64,000 nt of DNA from Flavobacterium sp. LHD-80. Its GTDB lineage: Bacteria; Bacteroidota; Bacteroidia; Flavobacteriales; Flavobacteriaceae. Location of the stretch: NCBI RefSeq assembly GCF_030929605.1, contig NZ_JAVFVS010000013.1, positions 124,001 to 188,000 of the forward strand. The letters are read 5' to 3'. The notes beneath the pieces were generated by a model. That model was not told the DNA's origin. It ran no database searches and saw only the letters and a list, made by a program, of their open reading frames with translations. Below, piece by piece: positions 27,393-36,181 of the stretch. Numbering within the stretch: the stretch's first letter is position 1; each line of letters opens with the position of its first letter. The translations under genes and the position numbers were made by a program.

Positions 27393-27414
27393 TGTTAACT
27401 TAATGTTTTCTTAA
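27393..27414. promoter_or_regulatory. Tandem 11-bp direct repeat, likely OmpR-type operator
   Basis: TGTTAACTTAA and TGTTTTCTTAA are directly adjacent, matching at 9 of 11 positions. The 11-base period and direct orientation are typical of winged-helix response-regulator dimers. It lies in the divergent region between the LtaS-like gene and the response regulator. Confidence 0.6.
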
Positions 27415-27484
27415 GATGACGAGAATGTATTTGTTTTACTGATTTTTAAGTAATTATTAAGCAATTTCTATGAGTGAAAATGGG

Positions 27485-27492
27485 TATCTTTG
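27485..27492 (+). promoter_or_regulatory. Candidate -7 box of the two-component operon
   Basis: TATCTTTG matches TAnnTTTG and is 44 bases before the response-regulator ATG. Confidence 0.5.
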
Positions 27493-27535
27493 ACAAATCA
27501 TTAAGGCAGATTAATCTTAATTTAAATCAAAATAC

Positions 27536-28201
27536 ATGCATATTTTAATAGTAGAAGATGAATTAGGAATTGTACAGTTTTTACAACAAGGACTGCAAGA
27601 AGAAGGTTATTTGGTTACAACAGCAAATGACGGTTCTAAAGGTTTTGAGTTAATTCAAAATCACCAATACGACTTGATTTTATTAGATTGGATGCTTCCT
27701 AAAATTAACGGACTGGATTTGTGCAAAGCCATAAGAATTAAAGATCAACATACACCCATAATTTTCTTGACGGCAAAAGATACAGTTCAGGAAACTATTG
27801 CTGGTTTAAAAGCCGGGGCAAATGATTATATTAAAAAACCTTTTAGTTTTGAGGAGCTTGTAGAGCGTATTAAAGTTCATTTTAGACATAAAAAAGAAGA
27901 TAAAGAACTTACGCTTGGAACAATTAGAATTGATCTTTCAAAACATATTGTTCTTAAAAATGAAGAAGAAGTTACGCTCACGCAAAGAGAATTTGAATTG
28001 CTGACATATTTAATTCAGCATAAAGGAAAAGTTTGCACCCGAAATCAGATTTTAAAAGATGTTTGGGATATTAATTTTGAGTATGATACCGGTGTTATCG
28101 ATGTTTTTATGAATGCAATTAGAAAAAAGCTAAATTTGAAAATCGAGGAAGATTATATAAAAACCATTCGCGGAATTGGTTACATTGCTAACGACTTATA
28201 A
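27536..28201 (+). CDS. OmpR-family response regulator
   Basis: The protein has 221 residues. The receiver domain (about 1-118) has the acidic VEDE, the phosphoacceptor Asp in LILLDWMLPKING, the Thr in FLTAKD and the Lys in YIKKPFS. The C-terminal winged helix (about 128-220) has VTLTQREFELLTYLIQHKGKVCTRNQIL and ends TIRGIGYIAND. Its stop TAA is directly followed by the kinase ATG with no base between. An 11-bp tandem repeat upstream may be its own operator. The signal is unknown. Confidence 0.93.
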   Translation: MHILIVEDELGIVQFLQQGLQEEGYLVTTANDGSKGFELIQNHQYDLILLDWMLPKINGLDLCKAIRIKDQHTPIIFLTAKDTVQETIAGLKAGANDYIKKPFSFEELVERIKVHFRHKKEDKELTLGTIRIDLSKHIVLKNEEEVTLTQREFELLTYLIQHKGKVCTRNQILKDVWDINFEYDTGVIDVFMNAIRKKLNLKIEEDYIKTIRGIGYIANDL

Positions 28202-29587
28202 ATGATACGGCTTTCATTCAAAAACAGAATTGCCTTAAACTATATAATCACAACTGGTTTGTTGATTTTAGTTGTTTTTTCAGCAACTTATTTTACAGTA
28301 AAATTCACTGTTTATAAGCATATTGATGAAAATTTAATGATCGAAATTCAAGATCATTTAAAAGAAATCAGAGCTGAAAACAAGAAAGTGATTTTCATGG
28401 ATGCGGAGGAATGGGAGGAAAGAGAGCACAATTCTGTCGATGTGAATCCAGTTTTTGTTCAGTTTTTAGATTTGAATAAGAAGATTATTGAGAAATCTCC
28501 AAATTTAAAAAAGGAAGTGCTTGTTTATCATGGAAGTAAAGATCATTATGAATTGTTTGATACTAAGTTATTAAATAATAAAATCAGGCAAATTCAGGTT
28601 CCGCTTCATCTAAAATCTAAGAAAATAGGTTATTTGATTATTGCAATGTCGCTGGCAGATTCGGCCAAAGTTTTAAAAAACCTTCTTGATACTTTGCTAA
28701 TTGCGTTTCCAATTATTTTGGTTTTATTGTTTTTAATTGCCCGTTTTTTTGCTGGACGAAGTATAAAACCAATAAATGCAATTATAAATACGTCCAAGAT
28801 AATTACAAAAGATAATTTAACTACGAGGATTCCGTTGCCGAAAACGCGCGACGAATTGTTTACGCTTTCAAAAACAATCAATAATTTATTGAACAGAATT
28901 GAAGATGCAATTGAGCGTGAAAAACAGTTTACTTCTGATGCATCACATGAACTGAGAACGCCGCTAACTGTTATTAAAGGAACACTTGAAGTGCTTATTC
29001 GTAAACCTCGAGATAACAAGGAATACGAAGAGAAAATTAATTATTGCATTAATGAAGTTGACCACTTAAATACACTTGTTGATCAATTGCTTTTGATGGC
29101 TCGCTTTGAGAATCAGAAACAAAATATTAATGCCGAATCTGTTTATTTGAACGCCTTAATTCTGGATGTTTTGACCTTGAATTCAGAGAAAATAAACACT
29201 AAAATGATCGATGTAAAATTTGATGCAGAAACAGATTGTTATATTCAGTCGGATAATTTTTTAGTGATTACTATTTTAAGAAACATTATTTCGAATGCAA
29301 TTAAATATACAAACAGCGGTGGTCATATTTTAATTTTACTTTTGAAGCAAAACGGTAAAATAATACTAAAAATCAAAGACAACGGAATTGGAATTGCTAA
29401 AGCCGATTTAGATTCGATTTTGAACCCGTTTTTCAGATCAAATTCGACAGATCATCCAGAAATTAAAGGAACTGGCTTAGGTTTATCAATTGTAAAAAGA
29501 ACTACGGAATTATTGAATATCAAGTTTAAAATTGAAAGCGAATTAGAGGTAGGAACAACAGTGATTTTGACTTTTACAGATAAATAA
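28202..29587 (+). CDS. Sensor histidine kinase
   Basis: This 461-residue kinase has two membrane segments (about 13-33 and 160-180) enclosing a periplasmic sensor of about 125 residues. A HAMP-like region (RFFAGRSIKPINAIINTSKII) follows. The H-box is FTSDASHELRTPLTVIKG and the ATPase has NIISNAIKYTNSGG, DNGIGI and GTGLGLSIVKR. It should phosphorylate the response regulator immediately upstream. The HAMP and catalytic parts resemble CusS/QseC-type kinases. Confidence 0.93.
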   Translation: MIRLSFKNRIALNYIITTGLLILVVFSATYFTVKFTVYKHIDENLMIEIQDHLKEIRAENKKVIFMDAEEWEEREHNSVDVNPVFVQFLDLNKKIIEKSPNLKKEVLVYHGSKDHYELFDTKLLNNKIRQIQVPLHLKSKKIGYLIIAMSLADSAKVLKNLLDTLLIAFPIILVLLFLIARFFAGRSIKPINAIINTSKIITKDNLTTRIPLPKTRDELFTLSKTINNLLNRIEDAIEREKQFTSDASHELRTPLTVIKGTLEVLIRKPRDNKEYEEKINYCINEVDHLNTLVDQLLLMARFENQKQNINAESVYLNALILDVLTLNSEKINTKMIDVKFDAETDCYIQSDNFLVITILRNIISNAIKYTNSGGHILILLLKQNGKIILKIKDNGIGIAKADLDSILNPFFRSNSTDHPEIKGTGLGLSIVKRTTELLNIKFKIESELEVGTTVILTFTDK

Positions 29588-29676
29588 GAAAACGTTGTAG
29601 TAAATTGGAAATATGTAGTAAAAAAGGCACTTGAGCTTTTTTTTAACAATAAACTTTAGTTAAGTTAAATTAAAAA

Positions 29677-29708
29677 TTGCTTTTTTATGAAATTAACTAG
29701 TATATTTG
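29677..29708 (+). promoter_or_regulatory. his operon promoter
   Basis: TTG (29677-29679) and TATATTTG (29701-29708) are separated by 21 bases, matching the Bacteroidota -33/-7 arrangement. Transcription would begin near 29715, about 30 bases before the leader peptide. Confidence 0.7.
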
Positions 29709-29743
29709 CAACCGAATCAAAGAATTATAAAACAAACCAAACA

Positions 29744-29803
29744 ATGATTTCAAATCAATTACATCATCATCATTTTCATTATTGCTCTCAAGCGATGTGT
29801 TAA
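29744..29803 (+). CDS. hisL: Histidine-rich leader peptide of the his operon
   Basis: An ATG-started frame of 19 codons plus stop encodes MISNQLHHHHFHYCSQAMC. It has four consecutive His codons, then Phe, then a fifth His. It lies between the his promoter and a terminator, 109 bases before hisG. This is the arrangement of a ribosome-stalling attenuator: shortage of charged His-tRNA should stall translation at the His run and allow transcription to go on. It is shorter than the annotation cut-off of most gene finders. Confidence 0.88.
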   Translation: MISNQLHHHHFHYCSQAMC

Positions 29804-29830
29804 TGGTATGCATGTAAATCATCATATTTT

Positions 29831-29864
29831 AAAACCCGTTTGAGTACATCAAACGGGTTTTTTT
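29831..29864 (+). terminator. his attenuator terminator
   Basis: The 13-bp arms AAAACCCGTTTGA (29831-29843) and TCAAACGGGTTTT (29849-29861) enclose a five-base loop and lead into T residues. It lies 27 bases after the leader stop codon and 48 before hisG. I saw no long alternative pairing by eye, though GATG in the last leader codons can pair with CATC either upstream or at 29818-29826. Confidence 0.85.
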
Positions 29865-29912
29865 ATACCAATTCTTTGTACTCAAACTATTAATTCAACA
29901 AACAACTAAAAA

Positions 29913-30770
29913 ATGAGTACTTTAAAAATTGCAATTCAAAAATCGGGTCGTTTAAACGAAGACAGCATTCAAATTCTTAAAGATTGCGGTATTTCAATCA
30001 ACAACGGAATCGACCAGTTAAAAGCCGAAGCTTCAAACTTTCCTCTTGAGGTTTTATATCTAAGAAATTCTGATATTCCTCAATATCTTATAGATGGAGT
30101 AGTTGATCTAGCTATCGTAGGTGATAATCTTTTGGTAGAAAAGGGAAAAGGAATTGAAGTGGTTCAGAAATTAGGTTTTTCAAAATGTAAAGTTTCTGTA
30201 GCGGTTCCTAAAACATTCGAATACAATTCGGTACAAGATTTAGCAGGATTACGTATCGCAACTTCTTATCCAAATACAGTTAATGAATATTTTAGCCAAT
30301 TCGGCTTATCGGTTGATATTCACCAAATTTCAGGATCTGTTGAAATTGCGCCAAATATTGGCCTTGCCGATGCGATTGTAGATATCGTTTCAAGCGGAAG
30401 CACTTTATTCAAAAACAATTTAAAAGAAGTTGAAGTTATTTTGAAAAGTGAAGCAGTTCTAGCAGTTTCTCCAAAAGTTTCTCCAGAAATTCAAAAACAC
30501 ATTGATACTTTAAAATTTAGAATTCAAGCTGTTTTAAGAGCTAGAAATTCAAAATATATTTTGATGAACGTTCCAAATGATAAAATTGATGCAGTTGGAA
30601 AAATTCTTCCAGTTTTGAGAAGTTTAACTGTTTTGCCATTGGCTCAGGAAGGCTGGAGTAGTGTTCACTCTGTAATCGATAAAGATACTTTTTGGGACGT
30701 AATCGACCAATTAAAAGAAGTAGGAGCAGAAGGGATTTTAGTTTGCCCAATTGAGAAAATGGTTCTTTAG
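29913..30770 (+). CDS. hisG: ATP phosphoribosyltransferase, long form
   Basis: HisG joins ATP and PRPP in the first, feedback-controlled step of histidine synthesis. The 285-residue length indicates the long hexameric form with a C-terminal regulatory ACT-like domain (about 215-285) for histidine inhibition. Motifs include LKIAIQKSGRLNEDS at the start, VDLAIVGDNLLVE, and the phosphate-binding IVDIVSSGSTLFKNNL. It is the first gene after the attenuator, followed by hisD through a 101-base repeat spacer. Confidence 0.96.
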   Translation: MSTLKIAIQKSGRLNEDSIQILKDCGISINNGIDQLKAEASNFPLEVLYLRNSDIPQYLIDGVVDLAIVGDNLLVEKGKGIEVVQKLGFSKCKVSVAVPKTFEYNSVQDLAGLRIATSYPNTVNEYFSQFGLSVDIHQISGSVEIAPNIGLADAIVDIVSSGSTLFKNNLKEVEVILKSEAVLAVSPKVSPEIQKHIDTLKFRIQAVLRARNSKYILMNVPNDKIDAVGKILPVLRSLTVLPLAQEGWSSVHSVIDKDTFWDVIDQLKEVGAEGILVCPIEKMVL

Positions 30771-30871
30771 GGCTTCGCCCGCTTTAGGCTTTAAGCAGTA
30801 AGCTTTAAGCCAAAATCATAAAGTTAAGAAAGCTTAAAGCTTAAAGCTTATAGCATAAAGCAAAAAAAAAC
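30771..30871. repeat. hisG-hisD spacer, CTTTAAGC word array
   Basis: GGGCTTCGCCC is followed by several copies of GCTTTAAGC and its inverse GCTTAAAGC (for example AGTAAGCTTTAAGC against GCTTAAAGCTTA), which can fold into a hairpin. Confidence 0.6.
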
Positions 30872-32155
30872 ATGAATATAATAGACAATCCAAAACCAGA
30901 AAGTTGGTCAGATATATTAAAAAGACCAACTCAAACTATTGATGATATTGAGGTTACGGTAAAAGAAATCTTTAAAGAAATACAAAGAAAAGGAGATGAA
31001 GCTGTAGCGAAATACACTTCGATTTTTGACGGAATTTCATTAGATAATTATGAAGTTTCTGAAAAAGAAATTGAAGAAGCAATTAAGTCGATTCCGAATG
31101 AATTGAAAGAAGCAATTCAGTTAGCAAAAGACAATATTTACAAATTCCACAGCGCTCAAAAAACAGACAGAATCGAAATTGAAACTGTTGAAGGCGTAAA
31201 CTGTTGGCAGGAAAAAAGACCGATTCAAAAAATAGGTTTGTACATTCCAGGCGGAACAGCGCCATTGTTTTCTACTGTTTTAATGTTGGCTGTTCCTGCT
31301 GAAATTGCTGGCTGTAAAGAAATTGTATTGTGTTCTCCTCCAGATAAAACAGGAAAAATAAATCCAGCAATTTTGTATGCAGCTAATTTATGCGGTGTAA
31401 CTAAAATTTTAAAAGTTGGAGGAATTCAGGCGATTGCGGGAATGACTTTTGGGACACAATCGATTCCGAAAGTGTATAAAATTTTCGGACCTGGAAATCA
31501 GTTTGTAACGGTTGCAAAACAATTGGCAACGCAATTTGGAGTTGCGATTGATATGCCGGCTGGTCCATCAGAATTGTTGATTGTTGCCGATGATACAGCG
31601 GTTGCTGAATTTGTAGCGTCAGATTTATTGTCTCAGGCAGAACACGGAACCGATAGTCAAGTGATTTTAGTTTCTACTTCAAGAAAATTAATAAGTGAGG
31701 TTGAAGAAGAAATTCAGTCGCAGCTTGAAGTACTTCCAAGAAAAGCAATTGCAAAAAAAGCGATTGAAAATTCGAAATTAATTTATGTCGAAAATGATCA
31801 AATCGCACTTGATTTAATCAATGAATACGGACCAGAGCACTTTATTATTTGTTCGGAATATGATGATTTTTACTGCAATGGAATTATAAATGCAGGTTCG
31901 GTTTTCATTGGAAATTACACGCCAGAAAGTGCTGGAGATTATGCTTCAGGAACCAATCACACGCTTCCAACGAATGGTTATGCTAAAAATTACAGCGGTG
32001 TAAATCTGGATAGTTTTATGAAATCAATGACATTTCAAAAGATATCTAAAATCGGAATTCAAAATATTGGAAAGGCGATTGAAGTTATGGCTGAAGCCGA
32101 AGGTTTACAAGCGCATAAAAATGCGGTGACATTGAGATTGAAGAGTTTAGATTAA
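30872..32155 (+). CDS. hisD: Histidinol dehydrogenase
   Basis: HisD makes the last two oxidations from histidinol to histidine with NAD and zinc. The protein has 427 residues. The family signature is seen in AIDMPAGPSELLIVADDTA, and zinc and catalytic residues in LLSQAEHGTDSQVILV, NEYGPEHFIIC and ESAGDYASGTNHTLPTNGYA. The C-terminus has EAEGLQAHKNAVTLR. It is the second gene of the his operon. Confidence 0.97.
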   Translation: MNIIDNPKPESWSDILKRPTQTIDDIEVTVKEIFKEIQRKGDEAVAKYTSIFDGISLDNYEVSEKEIEEAIKSIPNELKEAIQLAKDNIYKFHSAQKTDRIEIETVEGVNCWQEKRPIQKIGLYIPGGTAPLFSTVLMLAVPAEIAGCKEIVLCSPPDKTGKINPAILYAANLCGVTKILKVGGIQAIAGMTFGTQSIPKVYKIFGPGNQFVTVAKQLATQFGVAIDMPAGPSELLIVADDTAVAEFVASDLLSQAEHGTDSQVILVSTSRKLISEVEEEIQSQLEVLPRKAIAKKAIENSKLIYVENDQIALDLINEYGPEHFIICSEYDDFYCNGIINAGSVFIGNYTPESAGDYASGTNHTLPTNGYAKNYSGVNLDSFMKSMTFQKISKIGIQNIGKAIEVMAEAEGLQAHKNAVTLRLKSLD

Positions 32156-32263
32156 GAAAGAAGCAAGAAGCAAGAAGCAAGATGAAAGAGCCAAGAATAC
32201 AGGAAGATGAGAAATCTTTTGTCTTTCATCTTGATTCTTTCTTCTCAAAAAAAAAACAAAAAA
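32156..32263. repeat. hisD-hisC spacer, AGAAGCAAGA word array
   Basis: AGAAGCA is repeated three times in tandem (32162-32182). AGATGAAAG nearby is mirrored by CTTTCATCTTGATTCTTTCTTCT at 32223-32245. The spurious ATG at 32207 for a longer hisC lies inside this array. Confidence 0.65.
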
Positions 32264-33310
32264 ATGAAATTCGATATAAATACAATAACACGAGAAAACG
32301 TAAAAACTTTAAAGCCGTATTCGTCTGCAAGAGATGAATTTGAGGATTTTGATACGGCTGAAATGATTTTTTTGGATGCCAATGAAAATCCGTATCAAAA
32401 TGGTGTGAATCGTTATCCAGATCCGCAGCAGAATTCGGTTAAAGCGATTTTGGCTAAAAACAATAACACCAAACAAAGTCAGATTTTGCTAGGAAACGGA
32501 AGTGATGAAGTTTTAGATTTGCTTTTTAGAGCTTTTTGTGAGCCAAAAAAAGACAATATTATTTCGTTGCCACCAACTTACGGGATGTATGGTGTTTTGG
32601 CAAATATAAATGCGGTAGAAAACAGAGAAATTTTGCTTACAAATGACTTTCAGCCACAAGTTGAAAAGATTTTAGAAGCGGTTGATGAAAACACAAAAAT
32701 CATTTTTTTATGTTCGCCAAACAATCCAACAGGAAATTCTTTTTCAGATGAAAGTGTGGTGAAATTACTTCAAAATTTTAAAGGATTGGTAGTAATTGAT
32801 GAAGCCTATATTGATTTTTCAGAGAAGGAAAGTTGGTTAACGGAAATCGATGAATATCCAAATTTGGTCATTACACAAACACTTTCAAAAGCGTATGGTT
32901 TGGCTGGAATTCGTTTAGGAATCTGTTATGCTTCTGAAGCTGTAATTTCGGTTTTGAATAAAATAAAACCACCTTATAACGTCAATGAATTGACGCAACA
33001 AAGAGCTAAAGAACGTTTAAAGGATTCTGATAAAATAAAACAGGAAATTACTTCTATTATTAAGCAAAGAGAAGAATTACTTAAAGTTTTGCTTGAAGTT
33101 GATTTTGTAGAAAAAGTTTACCCGACAGAAGCCAATTTTGTCCTTGTAAAAGTAGATGATGCAAACAAAAGATACGATCAATTAATTCAAAAAGGAATTG
33201 TAATTCGTAACAGAACCACACAGCCTTTATGCGAAAATTGTCTTCGTTTTACAATTGGAACAGAAGAAGAAAATGCTGTTGTAATTAAGGAATTAAAGTT
33301 GTTGAATTAA
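32264..33310 (+). CDS. hisC: Histidinol-phosphate aminotransferase
   Basis: This PLP enzyme of fold type I converts imidazole-acetol phosphate to histidinol phosphate. The start at 32264 (MKFDINTITRENV) gives 348 residues, the usual length. Motifs include LDANENPYQNGVNRYPDPQ, LLGNGSDEVLDLLFRAF, FLCSPNNPTGN, VIDEAYIDF and the PLP lysine in TLSKAYGLAGIRLG. The in-frame extension from 32207 translates spacer repeat and is rejected. Confidence 0.95.
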   Translation: MKFDINTITRENVKTLKPYSSARDEFEDFDTAEMIFLDANENPYQNGVNRYPDPQQNSVKAILAKNNNTKQSQILLGNGSDEVLDLLFRAFCEPKKDNIISLPPTYGMYGVLANINAVENREILLTNDFQPQVEKILEAVDENTKIIFLCSPNNPTGNSFSDESVVKLLQNFKGLVVIDEAYIDFSEKESWLTEIDEYPNLVITQTLSKAYGLAGIRLGICYASEAVISVLNKIKPPYNVNELTQQRAKERLKDSDKIKQEITSIIKQREELLKVLLEVDFVEKVYPTEANFVLVKVDDANKRYDQLIQKGIVIRNRTTQPLCENCLRFTIGTEEENAVVIKELKLLN

Positions 33311-33347
33311 AAAATATTTAGCCACAGATTAATTTCTTAATAGTGTA

Positions 33348-33476
33348 GTCCCTATGGGGCAATTGTAACTTTTGAAATGTTTCCTTCTACCGATATTTAA
33401 CTCCTAACGGAGTATCTCGTAGAGACTAAATATTGGTAGAAAAAAATAGGATTTACAAAGATTGTCCCGTAGGGAC
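33348..33476. repeat. Nested palindromic element, copy B, within the his operon
   Basis: The outer arms are GTCCCTATGGGGC (33348-33360) and GTCCCGTAGGGAC (33464-33476). The inner arms are CTACCGATATTTAA and TAAATATTGGTAG. The core reads AACTCCTAACGGAGT then ATCTCGTAGAGAC, the reverse order of the copy at 20766-20917. The element itself lies inside a further 10-bp inverted repeat, GCCACAGATT (33321-33330) and AATCTGTGGC (33525-33534). Confidence 0.9.
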
Positions 33477-33548
33477 TGCATTAAATAAAAATTATTCAGA
33501 TTCTAAAATTTATAAAAATTAGCAAATCTGTGGCAGAAAAAATAAATT

Positions 33549-34685
33549 ATGAAAAAAGTACTTTTTATCGATCGTGACGGAACGATCGTTTTGGAACCTG
33601 AAAATTTACAATTGGATAGTTTAGATAAGCTAGAATTTTATCCTAAAGCGTTTCAATACTTGGCTAAAATTGCCAATGAATTAGATTACGAATTAGCAAT
33701 GGTAACTAATCAGGACGGATTAGGAACGGATAGTTTTCCGGAAGAAACGTTTTGGCCAACGCAAAATTTCATTTTAAGAGCTTTTGAAAATGAAGGTGTT
33801 TTATTTGATGAAATTTTTGTTGATCGCTCTTTTCCAGAAGAAAATGCACCAACAAGAAAACCGAGAACCGGAATGCTGACAAAATATTTGAATAATCCAG
33901 AATATGATTTGGCAAATTCGTTTGTTTTAGGAGATCGTTTAACAGACGTTGAATTAGCAAAAAACCTTGGTGCAAAAGCGATTTTCATGAATAATACTGA
34001 TGGAGCTGGAAGCAATGAAATTTCATCAAAACGTGAAGAATTAGACGAAACAATTGTTTTGCAATCAATGGATTGGAAGAAAATCTATGAGTTTTTGAAA
34101 TTAGAAGCGCGTTCGGCTTCAATTACGCGTAAAACCAATGAAACGGATATTTACATTAACTTAAATCTTGACGGAACAGGAAAAAGCAAAATCGACACCG
34201 GAATTGCATTTTTCGATCATATGTTAGATCAAATTTCACGTCACGGTCAAATGGACTTAGAGATTCTTGTAAAAGGCGATTTAGAAGTTGATGAACACCA
34301 CACAATCGAAGATACAGCAATTGCTTTAGGGGAAGTTTTTGCAAAAGCGTTAGGAAACAAATTAGGAATTGAGCGTTACGGTTTCTGTCTTCCAATGGAT
34401 GATTGCTTAGCTCAAGCAGCAATTGATTTCGGAGGAAGAAACTGGTTGATCTGGGAAACCGAATTTAAACGAGAAATGGTTGGTAAAATGCCAACTGAAA
34501 TGTTTTATCATTTCTTTAAATCATTTACAGACGGCGCAAAAGCCAACTTAAACATCAAAGCAGAAGGAATCAACGAACATCATAAAATTGAGGCGATTTT
34601 TAAAGCTTTCGCGAAAGCAATAAAAGTAGCCGTTAAAAGAGATACCGAAAAAATGATTTTGCCTTCGACGAAGGGAATGCTTTAA
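33549..34685 (+). CDS. hisB: Bifunctional histidinol-phosphatase/imidazoleglycerol-phosphate dehydratase
   Basis: The protein has 378 residues and a two-domain fusion. The N-terminal HAD phosphatase (about 1-165) starts KVLFIDRDGTIV with the DxD nucleophile and has VLGDRLTDVELAKNLGA. The C-terminal dehydratase (about 185-378) carries the metal-binding His motifs GIAFFDHMLDQISRHG, DEHHTIEDTAIALGE and EGINEHHKIEAIFKAFAKA. The fusion supplies both steps 7 and 9 of histidine synthesis. Confidence 0.96.
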   Translation: MKKVLFIDRDGTIVLEPENLQLDSLDKLEFYPKAFQYLAKIANELDYELAMVTNQDGLGTDSFPEETFWPTQNFILRAFENEGVLFDEIFVDRSFPEENAPTRKPRTGMLTKYLNNPEYDLANSFVLGDRLTDVELAKNLGAKAIFMNNTDGAGSNEISSKREELDETIVLQSMDWKKIYEFLKLEARSASITRKTNETDIYINLNLDGTGKSKIDTGIAFFDHMLDQISRHGQMDLEILVKGDLEVDEHHTIEDTAIALGEVFAKALGNKLGIERYGFCLPMDDCLAQAAIDFGGRNWLIWETEFKREMVGKMPTEMFYHFFKSFTDGAKANLNIKAEGINEHHKIEAIFKAFAKAIKVAVKRDTEKMILPSTKGML

Positions 34686-34775
34686 AATTTTGTTTCAAGT
34701 TTAAAGTTTCAGGTTTCACGTTTTGCTGAGTAACTTGAAACTTGAAACCTGAAACAAAACAAACAAAAAAACAAA
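34686..34775. repeat. hisB-hisH spacer, GTTTCAAG word array
   Basis: GTTTCAAG, AGTTTCAGG and GTTTCACG on the left face AACTTGAAAC, TTGAAACCTGAAAC on the right (34730-34756). The same words build the ilvB-ilvN hairpin. Confidence 0.7.
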
Positions 34776-35369
34776 ATGAAAATAGTAATTATAAATTACG
34801 GAGCAGGAAATATTCAGAGCATTATGTTTGCTATTGAAAGATTGGGTTTTAAGGCCGTTTTGAGCAATAATCCAGAAGAAATTAAAGTTGCAGATAAAGT
34901 GATTTTTCCTGGCGTGGGTGAGGCGAGCTCGGCGATGGCTAAACTTCGTGAAAGCGGTTTGGATAATTTGATTCCGCAATTAAAACAGCCTGTTTTAGGA
35001 ATTTGTCTTGGAATGCAGTTGATGTGTAATCAAACTGAAGAAGGAAATACAAAGGGTTTAGGGATTTTTGATGTTGATGTTGTGAAATTTTCAAACACTG
35101 TAAAAGTGCCGCAAATGGGGTGGAATCAGATTTACGATTTAAAAACTGATTTGTTCAAAGATATTTCTGAAAATGAATTTATGTATTTGGTTCATAGTTT
35201 TTATGCTCCAAATTGCGCAGAATCTATTGCAACGACGAATTATGACGTTGAATATGCATCGGCTTTGCAAAAAGAAAATTTTTACGGAACTCAGTTTCAT
35301 CCAGAAAAAAGTGGTGATGTTGGAGAGAAAATTCTAGGAAACTTTTTGAAATTAAATTCCAATATTTAA
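34776..35369 (+). CDS. hisH: Imidazole glycerol phosphate synthase, glutaminase subunit
   Basis: The protein has 197 residues. The triad of the class I amidotransferase is visible: Cys in VLGICLGMQLM, His and Glu in GTQFHPEKSGDVG. The oxyanion-region PGVGEA and the N-terminal IVIINYGAGNIQS are typical. It makes ammonia for HisF. hisA and hisF follow in the operon. Confidence 0.97.
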   Translation: MKIVIINYGAGNIQSIMFAIERLGFKAVLSNNPEEIKVADKVIFPGVGEASSAMAKLRESGLDNLIPQLKQPVLGICLGMQLMCNQTEEGNTKGLGIFDVDVVKFSNTVKVPQMGWNQIYDLKTDLFKDISENEFMYLVHSFYAPNCAESIATTNYDVEYASALQKENFYGTQFHPEKSGDVGEKILGNFLKLNSNI

Positions 35370-35455
35370 ATTCCAAAATTAAAAATCAATAAAAATATTT
35401 AATCGGTTTTGGACAATCAAAAATCTAAAATCGTTAATCTAAAATCTAAAATTAA
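35370..35455. repeat. hisH-hisA spacer, AATCTAAAAT word array
   Basis: AAAATCTAAAATCG, TTAATCTAAAATCTAAAAT and related words fill the spacer up to the hisA start codon. The same word lies before hisIE. Confidence 0.55.
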
Positions 35456-36181
35456 ATGCGAATAATACCAGCCATAGATATCATTGACGGAAAATGCGTT
35501 CGTTTGTCCAAAGGTGATTATGATACCAAAATAATTTACAATGAGAATCCGCTTGAAGTGGCGAAATCATTTGAAGCACACGGAATTGAATATCTGCATT
35601 TAGTGGATTTAGATGGTGCAAAATCAAGCAAGATTGTCAATTATAAAATTTTGGAACAAATTGCCACGCAAACAGGCTTAAAAATTGATTTTGGAGGCGG
35701 ATTAAAATCGGATGATGATTTGAGAATTGCTTTCGAAAGCGGTGCAAACCAAATTACTGGCGGAAGTATTGCCGTAAAAAACAGAGCAATTTTTGAAAAA
35801 TGGATTTCAGAATATGGAACGGATAAAATCATTTTGGGCGCAGATGCTAAAGATGAAAAAATAGCCGTTTCTGGCTGGTTGGAAGAATCTAATGAAGATT
35901 TAGTTCCGTTTATTCAAGATTATCAATCAAAAGGAATTCAGTACGTTATTTGTACAGATATTGCAAAAGATGGAATGCTTCAAGGGCCAAGTTTTGATTT
36001 ATATGCCAAAATTTTAGCGGAAGCAAAAGGAATAAAACTAATCGCTTCTGGTGGAATTTCAACTTTCGACGAATTGCCAAAATTAGCCGAATTAGGTTGC
36101 GAAGGAACGATTATCGGAAAAGCAATTTACGAAGGAAGAATTAGTTTGAAACAACTGGAGAATTTTATAATTAGAAAATGA
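35456..36181 (+). CDS. hisA: ProFAR isomerase
   Basis: This 241-residue TIM barrel carries MRIIPAIDIIDGKCVRLSKGDY with the catalytic Asp. The phosphate-binding GGLKSDDD and IASGGISTFDEL are seen, and the second catalytic Asp in ICTDIAKDGMLQGPS. It opens the sugar ring of ProFAR for HisFH. Its fold twin hisF lies next, after a repeat spacer. Confidence 0.96.
   Translation: MRIIPAIDIIDGKCVRLSKGDYDTKIIYNENPLEVAKSFEAHGIEYLHLVDLDGAKSSKIVNYKILEQIATQTGLKIDFGGGLKSDDDLRIAFESGANQITGGSIAVKNRAIFEKWISEYGTDKIILGADAKDEKIAVSGWLEESNEDLVPFIQDYQSKGIQYVICTDIAKDGMLQGPSFDLYAKILAEAKGIKLIASGGISTFDELPKLAELGCEGTIIGKAIYEGRISLKQLENFIIRK

Noticed and set aside
32207..32263. Upstream ATG for hisC
   Set aside because: It translates the spacer repeat. 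The Met at 32264 matches the normal HisC N-terminus.
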